Shown one piece after another: positions 9,274-20,727 of a stretch of 34,310 nucleotides of DNA (position 1 is the stretch's first letter; every line of letters starts with the position of its first letter). A program made the translations under genes and the position numbers. The notes under the pieces were generated by a model, which made no database searches, was not told the origin of the DNA, and saw only the letters and a list, made by a program, of their open reading frames with translations. Where the stretch lies: the NCBI GenBank assembly GCA_947472645.1, contig CANJBQ010000033.1:1-34310 (forward strand), in the 5' to 3' direction. Source of the stretch: Burkholderiaceae bacterium. GTDB lineage: Bacteria > Pseudomonadota > Gammaproteobacteria > Burkholderiales > Burkholderiaceae.

Positions 9274-9666
9274 ATGCGTCACGGAAACGGACTGCGTAAA
9301 CTTAATCGCACATCATCACATCGTTTAGCGATGTTGCGCAATATGTCAAACTCTCTCTTGCAGCATGAGTTGATTAAGACAACTTTGCCTAAAGCTAAAG
9401 AATTGCGTCGTGTAGTAGAGCCTCTTATTACTTTAGGTAAAAAAGATAATTTAGCGAATCGTCGCTTGGCGTTTAATCGCCTTCGTGATCGTGACATGGT
9501 CACTAAACTCTTTACAGAGCTTGGCCCACGTTATGCGGCTCGTCCGGGTGGTTATACACGTATCCTGAAATTTGGATTTCGTGTTGGCGATAATGCACCG
9601 ATGGCGTTGGTTGAGCTTGTTGATCGCCCTGAAATAGAAGATCAAGACGCTGTTGATGCTGAGTAA
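9274..9666 (+). CDS. rplQ: 50S ribosomal protein L17
   Basis: A 130-residue L17, located near the exit tunnel. [40 protein letters not shown] and [19 protein letters not shown] are diagnostic. The acidic tail [11 protein letters not shown] is normal for this clade. A GAAAGGAAG SD precedes the ATG. It is the last gene of the cluster and is followed within 20 bases by an intrinsic terminator. Confidence 0.98.
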   Translation: MRHGNGLRKLNRTSSHRLAMLRNMSNSLLQHELIKTTLPKAKELRRVVEPLITLGKKDNLANRRLAFNRLRDRDMVTKLFTELGPRYAARPGGYTRILKFGFRVGDNAPMALVELVDRPEIEDQDAVDAE

Positions 9667-9682
9667 TTTTGCATTCGACTCG

Positions 9683-9709
9683 AAAAAGCCAGGTTCTCCT
9701 GGCTTTTTT
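9683..9709 (+). terminator. Intrinsic terminator closing the alpha operon
   Basis: Stem GCCAGG (9688-9693) and CCTGGC (9698-9703) with a TTCT loop, preceded by five A and followed by six T. It is a canonical rho-independent terminator 17 bases past the rplQ stop and marks the end of the ribosomal super-operon. Confidence 0.93.
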
Positions 9710-9765
9710 ATTGTGCAGCCGTCATTAAACTCTGTAACAATAGAGTCTTAAAGGGTACTCACGTA

Positions 9766-10102
9766 ATGCGCACTCATGAACCTATCATCGTAATGGTAAG
9801 TTTTCCGGATCGGGAATTGGCCATACAAATTACCCACCAACTGCTAGAGAATAAGTTGGTTGCCTGTGTCCAACTATCGACGATTGAAAGCCATTACAAG
9901 TGGAATGGCACATTAGAAAGTACTAACGAATATATGGCTAGCTTTAAAACCGTTCAAGCGTTATGGGAAAAAATAGAGCAAACTATTTTGCTTGCGCATC
10001 CATATGAAGTGCCCGAAATTTTAGCCATTCCGATCAAAGAAATCAGCCCAGCTTATTTCCGTTGGATGCTCGATGAGCTAAGTTTATCCGGTCAACAAAT
10101 CC

Positions 10103-10110
<8 letters not shown>
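9766..10110 (+). CDS. cutA: CutA1 divalent-cation tolerance protein
   Basis: A 114-residue CutA1, a trimeric ferredoxin-like protein named for copper tolerance; its molecular role is still not firmly established. ENKLVACVQLSTIESHYKWNG, followed by TVQALWEKIEQTI and HPYEVPEILAIPI, matches the family signature. SD AAAGGG lies ten bases upstream of the ATG. It overlaps the start of dsbD by eight bases, so the two are co-translated. The cutA-dsbD pairing is also known from enterobacteria. Confidence 0.93.
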
Positions 10111-13380
<3,270 letters not shown>

Positions 13381-13401
13381 AAATGCTCGAAAAATGAAGC
13401 T

Positions 13402-13441
13402 ATTGTAAAATTACATCTAATAAATTGGAAACACTTATAAA
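13402..13441. promoter_or_regulatory. Overlapping divergent promoters engB / cytochrome c4
   Basis: On the minus strand TTTCCA (13431-13426), an 18-base spacer and TACAAT (13407-13402) would drive engB-hemB. On the plus strand TTACAT (13411-13416), a 19-base spacer and TATAAA (13436-13441) would drive the cytochrome gene, starting near 13448. The two promoters interleave, so the two genes may compete for polymerase. Assigned by eye; the -35 boxes are weak. Confidence 0.45.
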
Positions 13442-13448
13442 CACCATT

Positions 13449-14126
13449 ATGCTCTTATCAATTATGCTAAAAAATATTTCAAAATCTGTTCAAACTTTTT
13501 GCCTATTGACCCTATTGGTTATGGCACCTACAGCATTTGCCAATGAGGGGCCTGCGAAAGCTGCAAAGCCAGATCTTGCAGCTGGAGAGTCGCTTTATAA
13601 CAATGGCGACTCTGCAAGAGGGGTAATGGCTTGTGTAAGTTGTCATGGCGCCAATGGTAATAGCGGATCTGGAACATGGCCAAAATTAGCTGCTCAAAAC
13701 GCGAATTATATTTATACGCAATTGGCCTATTTTAAATCTGGTGAGCGCGCTAATGGCGTCATGATGGGGATGTCCATGCTTCTATCGGACGCCGACATGA
13801 AAAACATAGGCGCTTATTTAGAGAAGCAAAAACAAAAGGGTGGAACTGCTCGCAATAAAGATTCTATTGAACTCGGCAAAAGTATTTACCGTGGCGGCAT
13901 TGCTTCAAAGAACGTTCCTGCCTGTGCCTCATGTCATGGCCCAACTGGAGCAGGTATTCCAGTTCAGTACCCTAGAATTGGTGGACAGTGGGCAGAATAT
14001 ACCAACACACAACTCATGAACTTTAGAGCAGGCGATCGTAAAAATAGTCAGATGAATACTATTGCTGCTAAATTGAACGATAAAGAAATGCAGGCTGTTG
14101 CAGACTATATTGCGGGCATTAATTAA
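13449..14126 (+). CDS. Diheme cytochrome c4
   Basis: A periplasmic electron-transfer protein of the cytochrome c4 family, typically feeding terminal oxidases. A signal peptide ends at about PTAFA (cleavage after residue 31, before NEG). Two heme-binding motifs follow, CVSCH (62-66) and CASCH (159-163), each starting a similar class I domain; M107-M110 and M202 are candidate distal ligands. Start choice is open: I favour ATG 13449; ATG 13464 is the alternative, and the in-frame TTG at 13425 lies upstream of the likely -10 box. No SD is evident. It is followed by a bidirectional terminator. The System II maturation genes that I recall beside this gene in relatives are not here. Confidence 0.9.
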   Translation: MLLSIMLKNISKSVQTFCLLTLLVMAPTAFANEGPAKAAKPDLAAGESLYNNGDSARGVMACVSCHGANGNSGSGTWPKLAAQNANYIYTQLAYFKSGERANGVMMGMSMLLSDADMKNIGAYLEKQKQKGGTARNKDSIELGKSIYRGGIASKNVPACASCHGPTGAGIPVQYPRIGGQWAEYTNTQLMNFRAGDRKNSQMNTIAAKLNDKEMQAVADYIAGIN

Positions 14127-14137
14127 GCAAATGTTTG

Positions 14138-14166
14138 AAAATAGGGGCCATATAGGCCCCTATTTT
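14138..14166. terminator. Bidirectional intrinsic terminator
   Basis: AAAATAGGGGCC (14138-14149) pairs with GGCCCCTATTTT (14155-14166) around an ATATA loop, a 12-bp perfect stem flanked by A-runs on one side and T-runs on the other. It lies between the convergent cytochrome c4 and lysA genes, two bases before the lysA stop, and can end transcription from both. Confidence 0.93.
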
Positions 14167-14167
14167 T

Positions 14168-15463
14168 TTAGTCAAGAAGATCTGGTAGGCGTCTTTCCAG
14201 AGCAAATAATTGTTGAGGCGTTTCGCGTTCACGAATTAAAAACGTTTGATGTCCTTTAACCATGATTTCAGGAACCTTAGGCCGTGTATTGTAATGTGAC
14301 GACATCGCCGACCCATATGCACCGGCCGACAGGATTAATAGCAAGTCACCCGACTCAATAGCCAACTCTCGATTTTTTCCAAGCCAATCACCAGTTTCAC
14401 AGACGGGACCTACTACATCATAGTTTTGTAATGGAAGCGGCTTGTAGATGACTGGAACAATAGCGTGGAAAGCTTCATACATTGCTGGCCGCATGAGATC
14501 GTTCATGGCGGCATTGACAATACAAAAGTTCTTTGAGGGTGTTGGTTTGAGATATTCAACCTCAGTCATTAAAACACCGGCGTTACCGACAAGGGAGCGA
14601 CCAGGCTCAAAAATAACGTCCAAATAACCAAATCCTTTAACTTCAATATGGTTCAGTAAGGTATTGGCAAACTCAGTAATGTCTGGAGTGGACTCACCTT
14701 CATAGTCAATACCAAGGCCGCCACCAAGATCTAGATGCTCAATATGAATATTGCGTTTAGCGAGTTCTGCGATTAGAAGCAAAATCCGATCTAAAGCATC
14801 TAAGAAAGGTTGTATATCTAATATTTGAGATCCGATATGACAATCGATACCGATGATTTTGCAATGCGACATATTTTTTGCGGCTTCATAGGTCGATAAA
14901 ACAGCCTCATAAGCAACGCCAAATTTATTATCTTTTAAGCCCGTTGAAATATATGGGTGAGTTTTAGCATCGACATCTGGATTAACGCGTAGTGAAATAG
15001 GCGCAATACGATTGAGTTGTTGTGCAACTAAATTGATACGATCGAGTTCCGGAATGGACTCTACATTGAAACATTTCACACCAACTTCAAGAGCCTGGGT
15101 GATTTCAGCAATAGATTTACCAACTCCAGAAAAAACGCAAAGATGTGGATTAGCTCCAGCAGCAATGACGCGCTCTAACTCGCCACCACTTACTAGATCA
15201 AAGCCAGCCCCTAATTTGGCAAAAATATCCAGGATTGCTATATTGCTATTGGATTTCATGGCAAAGTGTACCCGTGCACGCCGAGACCCGTTTGGTCTCA
15301 GACAGGCTTTTTCATAAGCCATAAATGCTTTTGTTAAAGCATCATGACTATAAACATAGCAAGGGGTGCCAAACTGTTTTGCGATGCTTGACAAGCTCAC
15401 ATCCTCAACAAACCACTCGTTGTTTTTGACGGAGAACCCAAGAAGATGTGGTAAAAGACTCAT
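14168..15463 (-). CDS. lysA: Diaminopimelate decarboxylase
   Basis: A 431-residue PLP enzyme that decarboxylates meso-diaminopimelate to L-lysine, the last lysine step. The PLP lysine is K70 in VHFAMKSNSN. Other family motifs are GAGFDLVSGGEL, VCFSGVGKS-like CVFSGVGKS, HIGSQI, the glycine-rich DLGGGLGIDY, EPGRSLVGNAG and the substrate-binding CETGDWLG. Fold-type III barrel first, then the beta domain. lptM is six bases upstream, so the two are co-transcribed. Confidence 0.97.
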   Translation of the reverse strand: MSLLPHLLGFSVKNNEWFVEDVSLSSIAKQFGTPCYVYSHDALTKAFMAYEKACLRPNGSRRARVHFAMKSNSNIAILDIFAKLGAGFDLVSGGELERVIAAGANPHLCVFSGVGKSIAEITQALEVGVKCFNVESIPELDRINLVAQQLNRIAPISLRVNPDVDAKTHPYISTGLKDNKFGVAYEAVLSTYEAAKNMSHCKIIGIDCHIGSQILDIQPFLDALDRILLLIAELAKRNIHIEHLDLGGGLGIDYEGESTPDITEFANTLLNHIEVKGFGYLDVIFEPGRSLVGNAGVLMTEVEYLKPTPSKNFCIVNAAMNDLMRPAMYEAFHAIVPVIYKPLPLQNYDVVGPVCETGDWLGKNRELAIESGDLLLILSAGAYGSAMSSHYNTRPKVPEIMVKGHQTFLIRERETPQQLFALERRLPDLLD

Positions 15464-15469
15464 CGATAT

Positions 15470-15676
15470 TTAAGGCTTGTTGAGGTTGTTATCGGAAGAT
15501 GGATTCTGAATTGGATATTGAATTCCAACCGGTTCAGGTTGTGTTGGTTTTGCTGGCTGCGGAGGGATTGGAGGTAAATACAAAGCACCTCTGACCCCAC
15601 AGCCAGTAAGGGATAATAAAAGAATTCCTAGCGCTGCCAGAAGAAAACTAAAATGGAATTTTGCAATTCGTTTCAT
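15470..15676 (-). CDS. lptM: LPS-assembly lipoprotein LptM (YifL-like)
   Basis: A 68-residue lipoprotein. The signal peptide ends in the lipobox LTGC, giving lipidated C26, followed by GVRGALYLPP, which matches the conserved CGxKGPLY-type motif of LptM/YifL; the rest is a proline-rich tail. In E. coli LptM helps oxidative maturation of the LptDE translocon. It lies between lysA and divergent cyaY, as yifL lies beside cyaY and dapF in E. coli. I chose ATG 15676; an upstream in-frame ATG at 15739 would add a non-signal-like N-terminus and overlap cyaY. No SD is visible and a CATAAT box ends nine bases before the ATG. Confidence 0.85.
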   Translation of the reverse strand: MKRIAKFHFSFLLAALGILLLSLTGCGVRGALYLPPIPPQPAKPTQPEPVGIQYPIQNPSSDNNLNKP

Positions 15677-15691
15677 GATTCTTGTATTATG
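15661..15691. promoter_or_regulatory. Divergent promoter region lptM / cyaY
   Basis: For cyaY: TTGCAA (15661-15666), 18 bases, TATTAT (15685-15690) on the plus strand. For lptM-lysA: CATAAT on the minus strand (15691-15686), with only a weak upstream TTGGGT 19 bases away. The two -10 boxes occupy almost the same bases, so only one direction can be opened at a time. The plus -35 lies inside the first lptM codons. Inferred from sequence only. Confidence 0.4.
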
Positions 15692-15729
15692 AAGCCAAAT
15701 GCATTTACTAACCCAAAAATGATAGAACC

Positions 15730-16095
15730 ATGATGCCATCGGAAATAGAAAAGATTACTGACTCAGAATTTAAAAACATGGCTGGCCAAGCCCTCGACTC
15801 GATTGAGGGGGAGTTAGAGCACTTATTTGAAACAAGTGACTTTGACGTTGATTTAGAAAGACAAGCCAGTGTTTTAAATATCGCATTTCCGAATAAAACA
15901 GTGATTGTGATTAACTTACAAACACCACTTCACGAGTTATGGGTTGCAGCAAAAGAGGGTGGATTTCATTTCAAATGGTCAGGAACTAAAAGTCAACCGT
16001 TATGGATAGATACCAAAACAGGCGAAGAATTCTTTAAAGCAGTATCTCGCTATATATCAAATCAGGGCGGGATTGAGTTCCTACTTCATACTTAA
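15730..16095 (+). CDS. cyaY: Iron-sulfur cluster assembly protein CyaY (frataxin)
   Basis: A 121-residue bacterial frataxin that binds iron and modulates the IscS/IscU machinery in the cytosol. The acidic first helix (TDSEFKNMAGQALDSIEGEL followed by EHLFE) and the sheet segments VLNIAFPNKTVIVINLQTP, ELWVAAKEGGFHFKW and PLWIDTKTGEEFF are diagnostic. It could start at ATG 15730 or the adjacent ATG 15733. The stop overlaps the stop of convergent dgt by a few bases. Confidence 0.95.
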   Translation: MMPSEIEKITDSEFKNMAGQALDSIEGELEHLFETSDFDVDLERQASVLNIAFPNKTVIVINLQTPLHELWVAAKEGGFHFKWSGTKSQPLWIDTKTGEEFFKAVSRYISNQGGIEFLLHT

Positions 16096-17225
16096 TTCTG
16101 AAGGCGAATAAACTCGCTACGAGCAAATCGGTCGGTCATTCCCGCAATGTAATGAGCTATACGTCGATGGAGATTTTGGCTATCTTGCTGACGAAAATGC
16201 GCAGGTATTTCATGAGGGCGCTTTAAAAAATACCCAAATAAAAATTCAATTTGTGCTGCAGCCTCCTGAGTCTCTTTGAGGACCCGTTGATGACGATATA
16301 AATTATTAAATAAAAAGCTTTTTAACTCTAAGACTTGTTCACGGATGGGTTCAGAGAAAGCAATTAACAGAGGGGAATTTCTGACATCGATGATGGATTG
16401 AGGCTCATATTCCAGGATTAATTGTTTAGAGTGGTTGACAAGATCATCGACGAGCAAATGAATCATATGTCGAATTACCTCATGACGTAAACGACGGCCT
16501 TCTAAATTTGGATACATTTGTAACACGAATTGTCGTCGTGAGCTCCATAATTCTGAGGCGTTTAGGGCATCCATTTCTAGCAATCCAGATCTTAATCCAT
16601 CATCAATATCATGGTTGCTGTACGCTACTTCATCGGCAATATTTGCCAATTGCGCCTCCAGACTTGGCTGTAATTGATTCTCAAATCGTTGAGCAAGTAG
16701 GCCAAGCCAATCCTGGTGAATTCGAATATTTTTACGAGAAATATGTTTCAGGATTCCTTCTCGAGTCTCAAACGATAAATTGAGACCATTAAAAGTGGGA
16801 TAACGTTCTTCTAACTCATCAACAACCCAAAGGCTCTGAAGATTATGTTCAAACCCATCAAAATCTTTCATGCAGTCATTCAGAGCGTCTTGTCCAGCGT
16901 GACCGAACGGAGTATGGCCAAGATCATGCGCTAAGGCAATTGCTTCAACAAGGTCCTCATTCAGTTGTAAGCGCCTCGCGATGGCACGGCCGATTTGAGC
17001 CACTTCAAGACTATGCGTTAAGCGAGTTCTGAAGTCATCACCCTCATGATTCAGAAATACCTGAGTTTTATATTCCAAACGTCGAAAGGCCGCGCAATGC
17101 AAAATCCGATCACGATCTCGCTGAAATGGATTTCGTCCCGACTGCGAGGGTTCTTGAGGCTCTGGGTAAACTCGCCCTAACGAAGACTCGGGATGAACGC
17201 TGTAGGCAGCGAGTTCACGATTCAT
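16092..17225 (-). CDS. dgt: dGTPase-like HD-domain triphosphohydrolase
   Basis: A 377-residue member of the dGTP triphosphohydrolase family, which cleaves dNTPs to nucleoside and triphosphate and so limits dNTP pools. The metal-binding HD core is visible: H71 in [14 protein letters not shown]100-D101 in [16 protein letters not shown] and a later Asp in [37 protein letters not shown] is the N-terminal family signature. This is the shorter dGTPase-like class; the exact dNTP preference cannot be read from sequence. Its ATG overlaps the aroB stop (ATGA), so it is coupled to aroB in the aroK-aroB-dgt unit. Confidence 0.92.
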   Translation of the reverse strand: MNRELAAYSVHPESSLGRVYPEPQEPSQSGRNPFQRDRDRILHCAAFRRLEYKTQVFLNHEGDDFRTRLTHSLEVAQIGRAIARRLQLNEDLVEAIALAHDLGHTPFGHAGQDALNDCMKDFDGFEHNLQSLWVVDELEERYPTFNGLNLSFETREGILKHISRKNIRIHQDWLGLLAQRFENQLQPSLEAQLANIADEVAYSNHDIDDGLRSGLLEMDALNASELWSSRRQFVLQMYPNLEGRRLRHEVIRHMIHLLVDDLVNHSKQLILEYEPQSIIDVRNSPLLIAFSEPIREQVLELKSFLFNNLYRHQRVLKETQEAAAQIEFLFGYFLKRPHEIPAHFRQQDSQNLHRRIAHYIAGMTDRFARSEFIRLQN

Positions 17226-18307
17226 GCAGCGTCAAAGCTTCTCAATACATCATGGATGACATGATCCGGAACTTGTTGAACACTCGCTTGCCCAAGAGAC
17301 TTTAAAACAATATATTTGATGGTACCTAATTCAGCTTTTTTATCATGTGACATTAAATCCATATACTTACTTACGGGCCAAGGTGGTGGTGTTATTGCCA
17401 GATGTAAAGAGCTAATGATTTGGGTAAGACGAGCGACATCCTTCGATGAAATATAACCAAGTTGTTCAGAAAGTCTTGAAGCGATGACCATGCCACACCC
17501 TACGGCTTCACCATGAAGCCAATTACCATAGCCCATTCCAGCCTCGATAGCATGTCCAAAGGTATGGCCAAAATTGAGATGAGCTCGAATACCGGTTTCT
17601 TTTTCATCGGCGGCGACAACCGCGGATTTGATTTCGCATGACCGAAGCACTGCGTGCTCCATGGCAGAAATGTCACAAGCATTGAGTTCTTGGATATGTG
17701 CTTCTATCCAATTTAAAAACTCAGCGTCTGCAATTGCCCCATGTTTGACGACCTCAGCAAGCCCAGCCGCTAATTCTTTAGGGGGTAGAGTTTTTAGAGT
17801 TAATAAATCAGTGATGACGGCAACCGGTTGATGAAATGCCCCAATCATGTTTTTACCCAAAGGGTGATTGATACCCGTTTTTCCACCGACGGATGAATCT
17901 ACTTGAGATAAAAGGGTTGTTGGTATTTGTACAAATGAAATACCACGCATAAAAGATGCTGCTGCAAAACCGGCCATATCTCCAATCACCCCGCCCCCGA
18001 GAGCAAAAATAGTACTTTTACGGTCAGCTCCAGCTTTGAGAAGACCATCAAAAATGAGTTGCAGAGTTTCCCAATTTTTAAAAGTCTCACCATCGGGCAA
18101 TATGATTCGAATCACCTTTTGGCCAGCCTTTATAAGAGATGACTCAACTTGATGGGCATACAAAGATTCGATAGTGGGATTTGTAATGATAAAACTTAAA
18201 TTTCCCTTAACGTGCTTACCCAACAAGTTGGAATCTTGAAGAAGGTTTTCTCCAATATAGATAGGGTAAGACCTATCCACTAAATTAACTTGCAGATTTT
18301 TCATCAT
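17222..18307 (-). CDS. aroB: 3-dehydroquinate synthase
   Basis: A 361-residue NAD- and zinc-dependent enzyme that converts DAHP to 3-dehydroquinate, step two of the shikimate pathway. The NAD-binding region shows PDGETFKNW and the [13 protein letters not shown] loop. The metal ligands are E185 (LAEVVKHG), H248 ([10 protein letters not shown]) and H265 (WLHGEAVG). [21 protein letters not shown] is conserved. It overlaps aroK by 23 bases and dgt by four, pointing to a single transcript. Confidence 0.97.
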   Translation of the reverse strand: MMKNLQVNLVDRSYPIYIGENLLQDSNLLGKHVKGNLSFIITNPTIESLYAHQVESSLIKAGQKVIRIILPDGETFKNWETLQLIFDGLLKAGADRKSTIFALGGGVIGDMAGFAAASFMRGISFVQIPTTLLSQVDSSVGGKTGINHPLGKNMIGAFHQPVAVITDLLTLKTLPPKELAAGLAEVVKHGAIADAEFLNWIEAHIQELNACDISAMEHAVLRSCEIKSAVVAADEKETGIRAHLNFGHTFGHAIEAGMGYGNWLHGEAVGCGMVIASRLSEQLGYISSKDVARLTQIISSLHLAITPPPWPVSKYMDLMSHDKKAELGTIKYIVLKSLGQASVQQVPDHVIHDVLRSFDAA

Positions 18308-18824
18308 TGAGTTCCAGTTGCATGACCAGCTTATTAGTTAATTGATTGACATTGGGCTTGCCTGTTTCAATCGTATGGTGTGCGATAGCCGCATAAAGCG
18401 GATCACGTATTTCAAAAAGCTCTCTAAATCTACTTTGTGGATCTGCCGTTTGAAGTAAAGGCCGGCCTTTATCATTTCGGGTTCTGATCCAAAGCTCATG
18501 TGGATTTGCGCGCAAATAAATCACATACCCATTGTTATGAAGGTATTCACGGTTTTCAGGAAGTAGGACACTGCCACCGCCGGTTGCAAGGACGATATTT
18601 TCCAAAGCTGTTAAGTCCTTAATGACAACAGATTCTCTTTTGCGAAAGCCTTCTTCGCCCTCCATTTCAAATATGGTCGGTATCTTGACGCCACAACGCT
18701 TTTCAATTTCGTGGTCGCTGTCAATAAAGGTTTTACCAAGCCGTTTGGCGAGCACTCTGCCAACTGTAGATTTTCCAGCGCCCATTAGACCGACTAAGAA
18801 GATATTTTTGGGAATCGAACTCAT
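18285..18824 (-). CDS. aroK: Shikimate kinase
   Basis: A 179-residue P-loop kinase that phosphorylates shikimate at the 3-position. Walker A is GLMGAGKST (12-20); the shikimate-binding DSD (35-37) in [22 protein letters not shown] and [10 protein letters not shown] are conserved; the lid region is [10 protein letters not shown]. It lies 52 bases downstream of the broken secretin gene, the usual pilQ-aroK-aroB context, so it may depend on read-through from the upstream pil-like genes. Confidence 0.97.
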   Translation of the reverse strand: MSSIPKNIFLVGLMGAGKSTVGRVLAKRLGKTFIDSDHEIEKRCGVKIPTIFEMEGEEGFRKRESVVIKDLTALENIVLATGGGSVLLPENREYLHNNGYVIYLRANPHELWIRTRNDKGRPLLQTADPQSRFRELFEIRDPLYAAIAHHTIETGKPNVNQLTNKLVMQLELNDEKSAS

Positions 18825-18876
18825 TCCTCAATTTTACGCAGTGTTGGAGCGGATGCAATATTTCTGATGATTTTGT

Positions 18877-19941
18877 TTAGTTCAGACCTGCCGCATCAAT
18901 CAATGTTGGGGTGAGAAAGATTAATAATTCAGTTTTATCGTTCATCGTCTCTTTATGTTGAAAAAGACGACCCAATATTGGAATGTCGCCTAAGAAAGGA
19001 ACTTTAAACACCTCTTCTTTATCAGAATCAATATAAATACCTCCTATCATGACCGCTCCACCATCTTCAACCATAACTTTTGAGCGAATATGTCGGGTAT
19101 GGATGGAGGGACCCTAACCATAAATTTTACCCAATGAGTCCTTATATATTTCAATATCTAACAAGATGTGATCTGGCAGGATTTCTGGTATGACCTCAAG
19201 CCTTAAATTAGCTTTACGAAAATGTACTTTGGCCCCATCTTTAGAGCTGATAACATAAGGTATATCAGTACCTTGCTCAATCAATGCGGCGACTTGATTG
19301 GTGGTCACTATTTTAGGATTTGAAACAATTTTTCCAACGCCGGTTGCTTCAATGGCGTTTAACTCGGCTTGAATGATTTGAGTAGCGTGTTTAGAAATCA
19401 TTGTGACATTACTGATGGATGGGTACAGCTTATTTAAAGTACCTGCTTTTAAATCAGAACTTAGTTGCGAGCGAACGCCATTCATTAAGGCATTTTTTGC
19501 GGTATTATTTTGAAGCCCAAGTTTAAATCCAAGCTGTTGAGAGAACCGATGATCAACTTCAACAATGTTGGCTTCAATAAAAACCTGTTGTGGATTAATG
19601 TCTGTAGGAGTCATCTTATCCCAAAGTGCTTGAGGACTATTTTTAATCACATGGATTGGCGCCACCCAAATCATATTTCCATTTTGAATGAAGTGAAGAC
19701 CTTGACTACGAAGAACCATCTCAAAGGCTTGTTTCCAGGTAACATCCTGAGCGATTAAGTCCGTAGTCCCTTCTAAGCTTTTATAACCAATGAAATGAAC
19801 GCCTCCAGTATGGGCTAATACTTCAAAGAGGTCTTTTAAATCAATTTTTTCATAGGAAAAACTCACTTTATTATCGGGTAATTGTTCATGAGGCCATGCG
19901 ACATTTACAGCAAATAGCAGTAACAATAAAATGATTTTCAT
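18877..19941 (-). pseudogene. Short PilQ/HofQ-type secretin interrupted by an amber codon
   Basis: A reading frame of 354 codons encodes a compact outer-membrane secretin, but codon 276 is TAG (19114-19116). The frame continues unshifted beyond it: GPSIHTRHIRSKVMVEDGG, GGIY, then KVPFLGDIPILGRLF and ELLIFLTPTLI, the conserved end of the secretin core. Before the stop: signal peptide (about 1-18), an STN/N0-like domain (about 24-95) and the secretin core from about 117 (QQVFIEANIVEVDHRFSQQLGF, GVGKIVSNPKIVTTNQVAAL, LRLEVIPEI). It lacks the N-terminal AMIN domains of normal ~700-residue PilQ. Position upstream of aroK matches pilQ. One base change explains the break; a sequencing error or suppression cannot be excluded. 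Confidence 0.85.
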
Positions 19942-20534
19942 TCCTCTGGCTCCATTTTGGTAATAGTGTAAGTTTTATCTCCAGCGCCGATGAGAACGAT
20001 GTGTTCTTGGGTAATTTCCTTAACGCGCCAATGGATATTAATCTTTTCATTCTTCGATAAAAAGCGATTTCCAAGTATGGATTTTGTGTGGGCAAAGATT
20101 TGTTGATTGGATTCATAGTGGCCAATATATTTCATACTTTGTAGATGTGAGGCAATGTCGTCATCTCCCCAAAAATTTTCAAAGGCTTCTTCCTCCTCAT
20201 CGGCTAAGACTTGTTGAAGTTGGTCTGCCATATCTAAGAGCGTTTGGCCCATATCAGAGACGCGCTTCTCACTTTCTTCAACTCCTTGGAAAAGACTATC
20301 GAACTGAGAGTCCATGCGTTGAATATCACTTTTTAAAGTAAGGTAAACGAATAAAATAGTCAGCGCGTTTGAGAAAATGAACACTATTTTTAAAATGGTC
20401 TTTAGATCAAGATATAACCCTAAATAGTGTTTAAATCCTGATTTTGATTGCTGATATGGCAATGAAGGCGAAGTCATGACTTCGCCAGTCTCAGGGTCGA
20501 TAGATGGCTGTGAGGGAAATGTAAATGGGTTCAT
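19938..20534 (-). CDS. Single-TM coiled-coil protein at the pilP/pilO position
   Basis: A 198-residue protein I do not recognise by family. Visible layout: a cytosolic N-terminus (1-46), one transmembrane helix (about 47-66, TILKIVFIFSNALTILFVYL), a heptad-like periplasmic segment (68-110), an acidic linker with EEEEAFENFWGDDD, and a small predicted beta domain at the end (INIHWRVKEITQEHIVLIGA and onward). The last part resembles the C-terminal sheet of PilP, while the helix plus coiled coil resembles PilO, but there is no lipobox. Its stop overlaps the secretin start by four bases (ATGA), so the pair was built to be translated together. Most likely an inner-membrane partner of the secretin; this is inference from context. 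Confidence 0.6.
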   Translation of the reverse strand: MNPFTFPSQPSIDPETGEVMTSPSLPYQQSKSGFKHYLGLYLDLKTILKIVFIFSNALTILFVYLTLKSDIQRMDSQFDSLFQGVEESEKRVSDMGQTLLDMADQLQQVLADEEEEAFENFWGDDDIASHLQSMKYIGHYESNQQIFAHTKSILGNRFLSKNEKINIHWRVKEITQEHIVLIGAGDKTYTITKMEPEE

Positions 20535-20727
20535 TCAGCCATTGTTCATGAAAGGGCGTCCTCAAGAAAGGTAGTAGGGGTGTTATGTTTACGTATTTCG
20601 TTGTAAGAAATTATCTAAAAGACGATTCTCTTCCTTATAATCGAAGGATGAGTAATTCAACTCGCCCAAAAGCTTTTCAACTTGTTCATCTGAGGACCCT
20701 AAGGCTTGCCTTCAAGAAGGGAACTGT
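20535..20727. promoter_or_regulatory. Divergent intergenic region before mrcA
   Basis: A 193-base gap between the minus-strand membrane protein and mrcA. On the plus strand a perfect TATAAT (20636-20641) has no good -35; initiation would fall near 20648. From there a 28-codon open frame (20648-20734) overlaps the mrcA start. Just before mrcA, CCTT (20709-20712) can pair either with AAGG at 20701-20704 or with AAGG at 20717-20720, the latter being the mrcA SD. No convincing promoter was seen for the minus-strand operon. Confidence 0.45.

Noticed and set aside
13425..13448. TTG at 13425 as the cytochrome c4 start
   Set aside because: It lies upstream of the likely -10 box at 13436-13441, has no SD, and adds eight residues before a normal signal peptide.
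15677..15739. ATG at 15739 as the lptM start
   Set aside because: The extra 21 residues are not signal-peptide-like and would overlap the cyaY start; the ATG at 15676 gives a standard lipoprotein signal.
19074..19114. A frameshift in the secretin gene
   Set aside because: The parts before and after the break are in the same frame and join in register through conserved secretin residues; only a TAG codon separates them.
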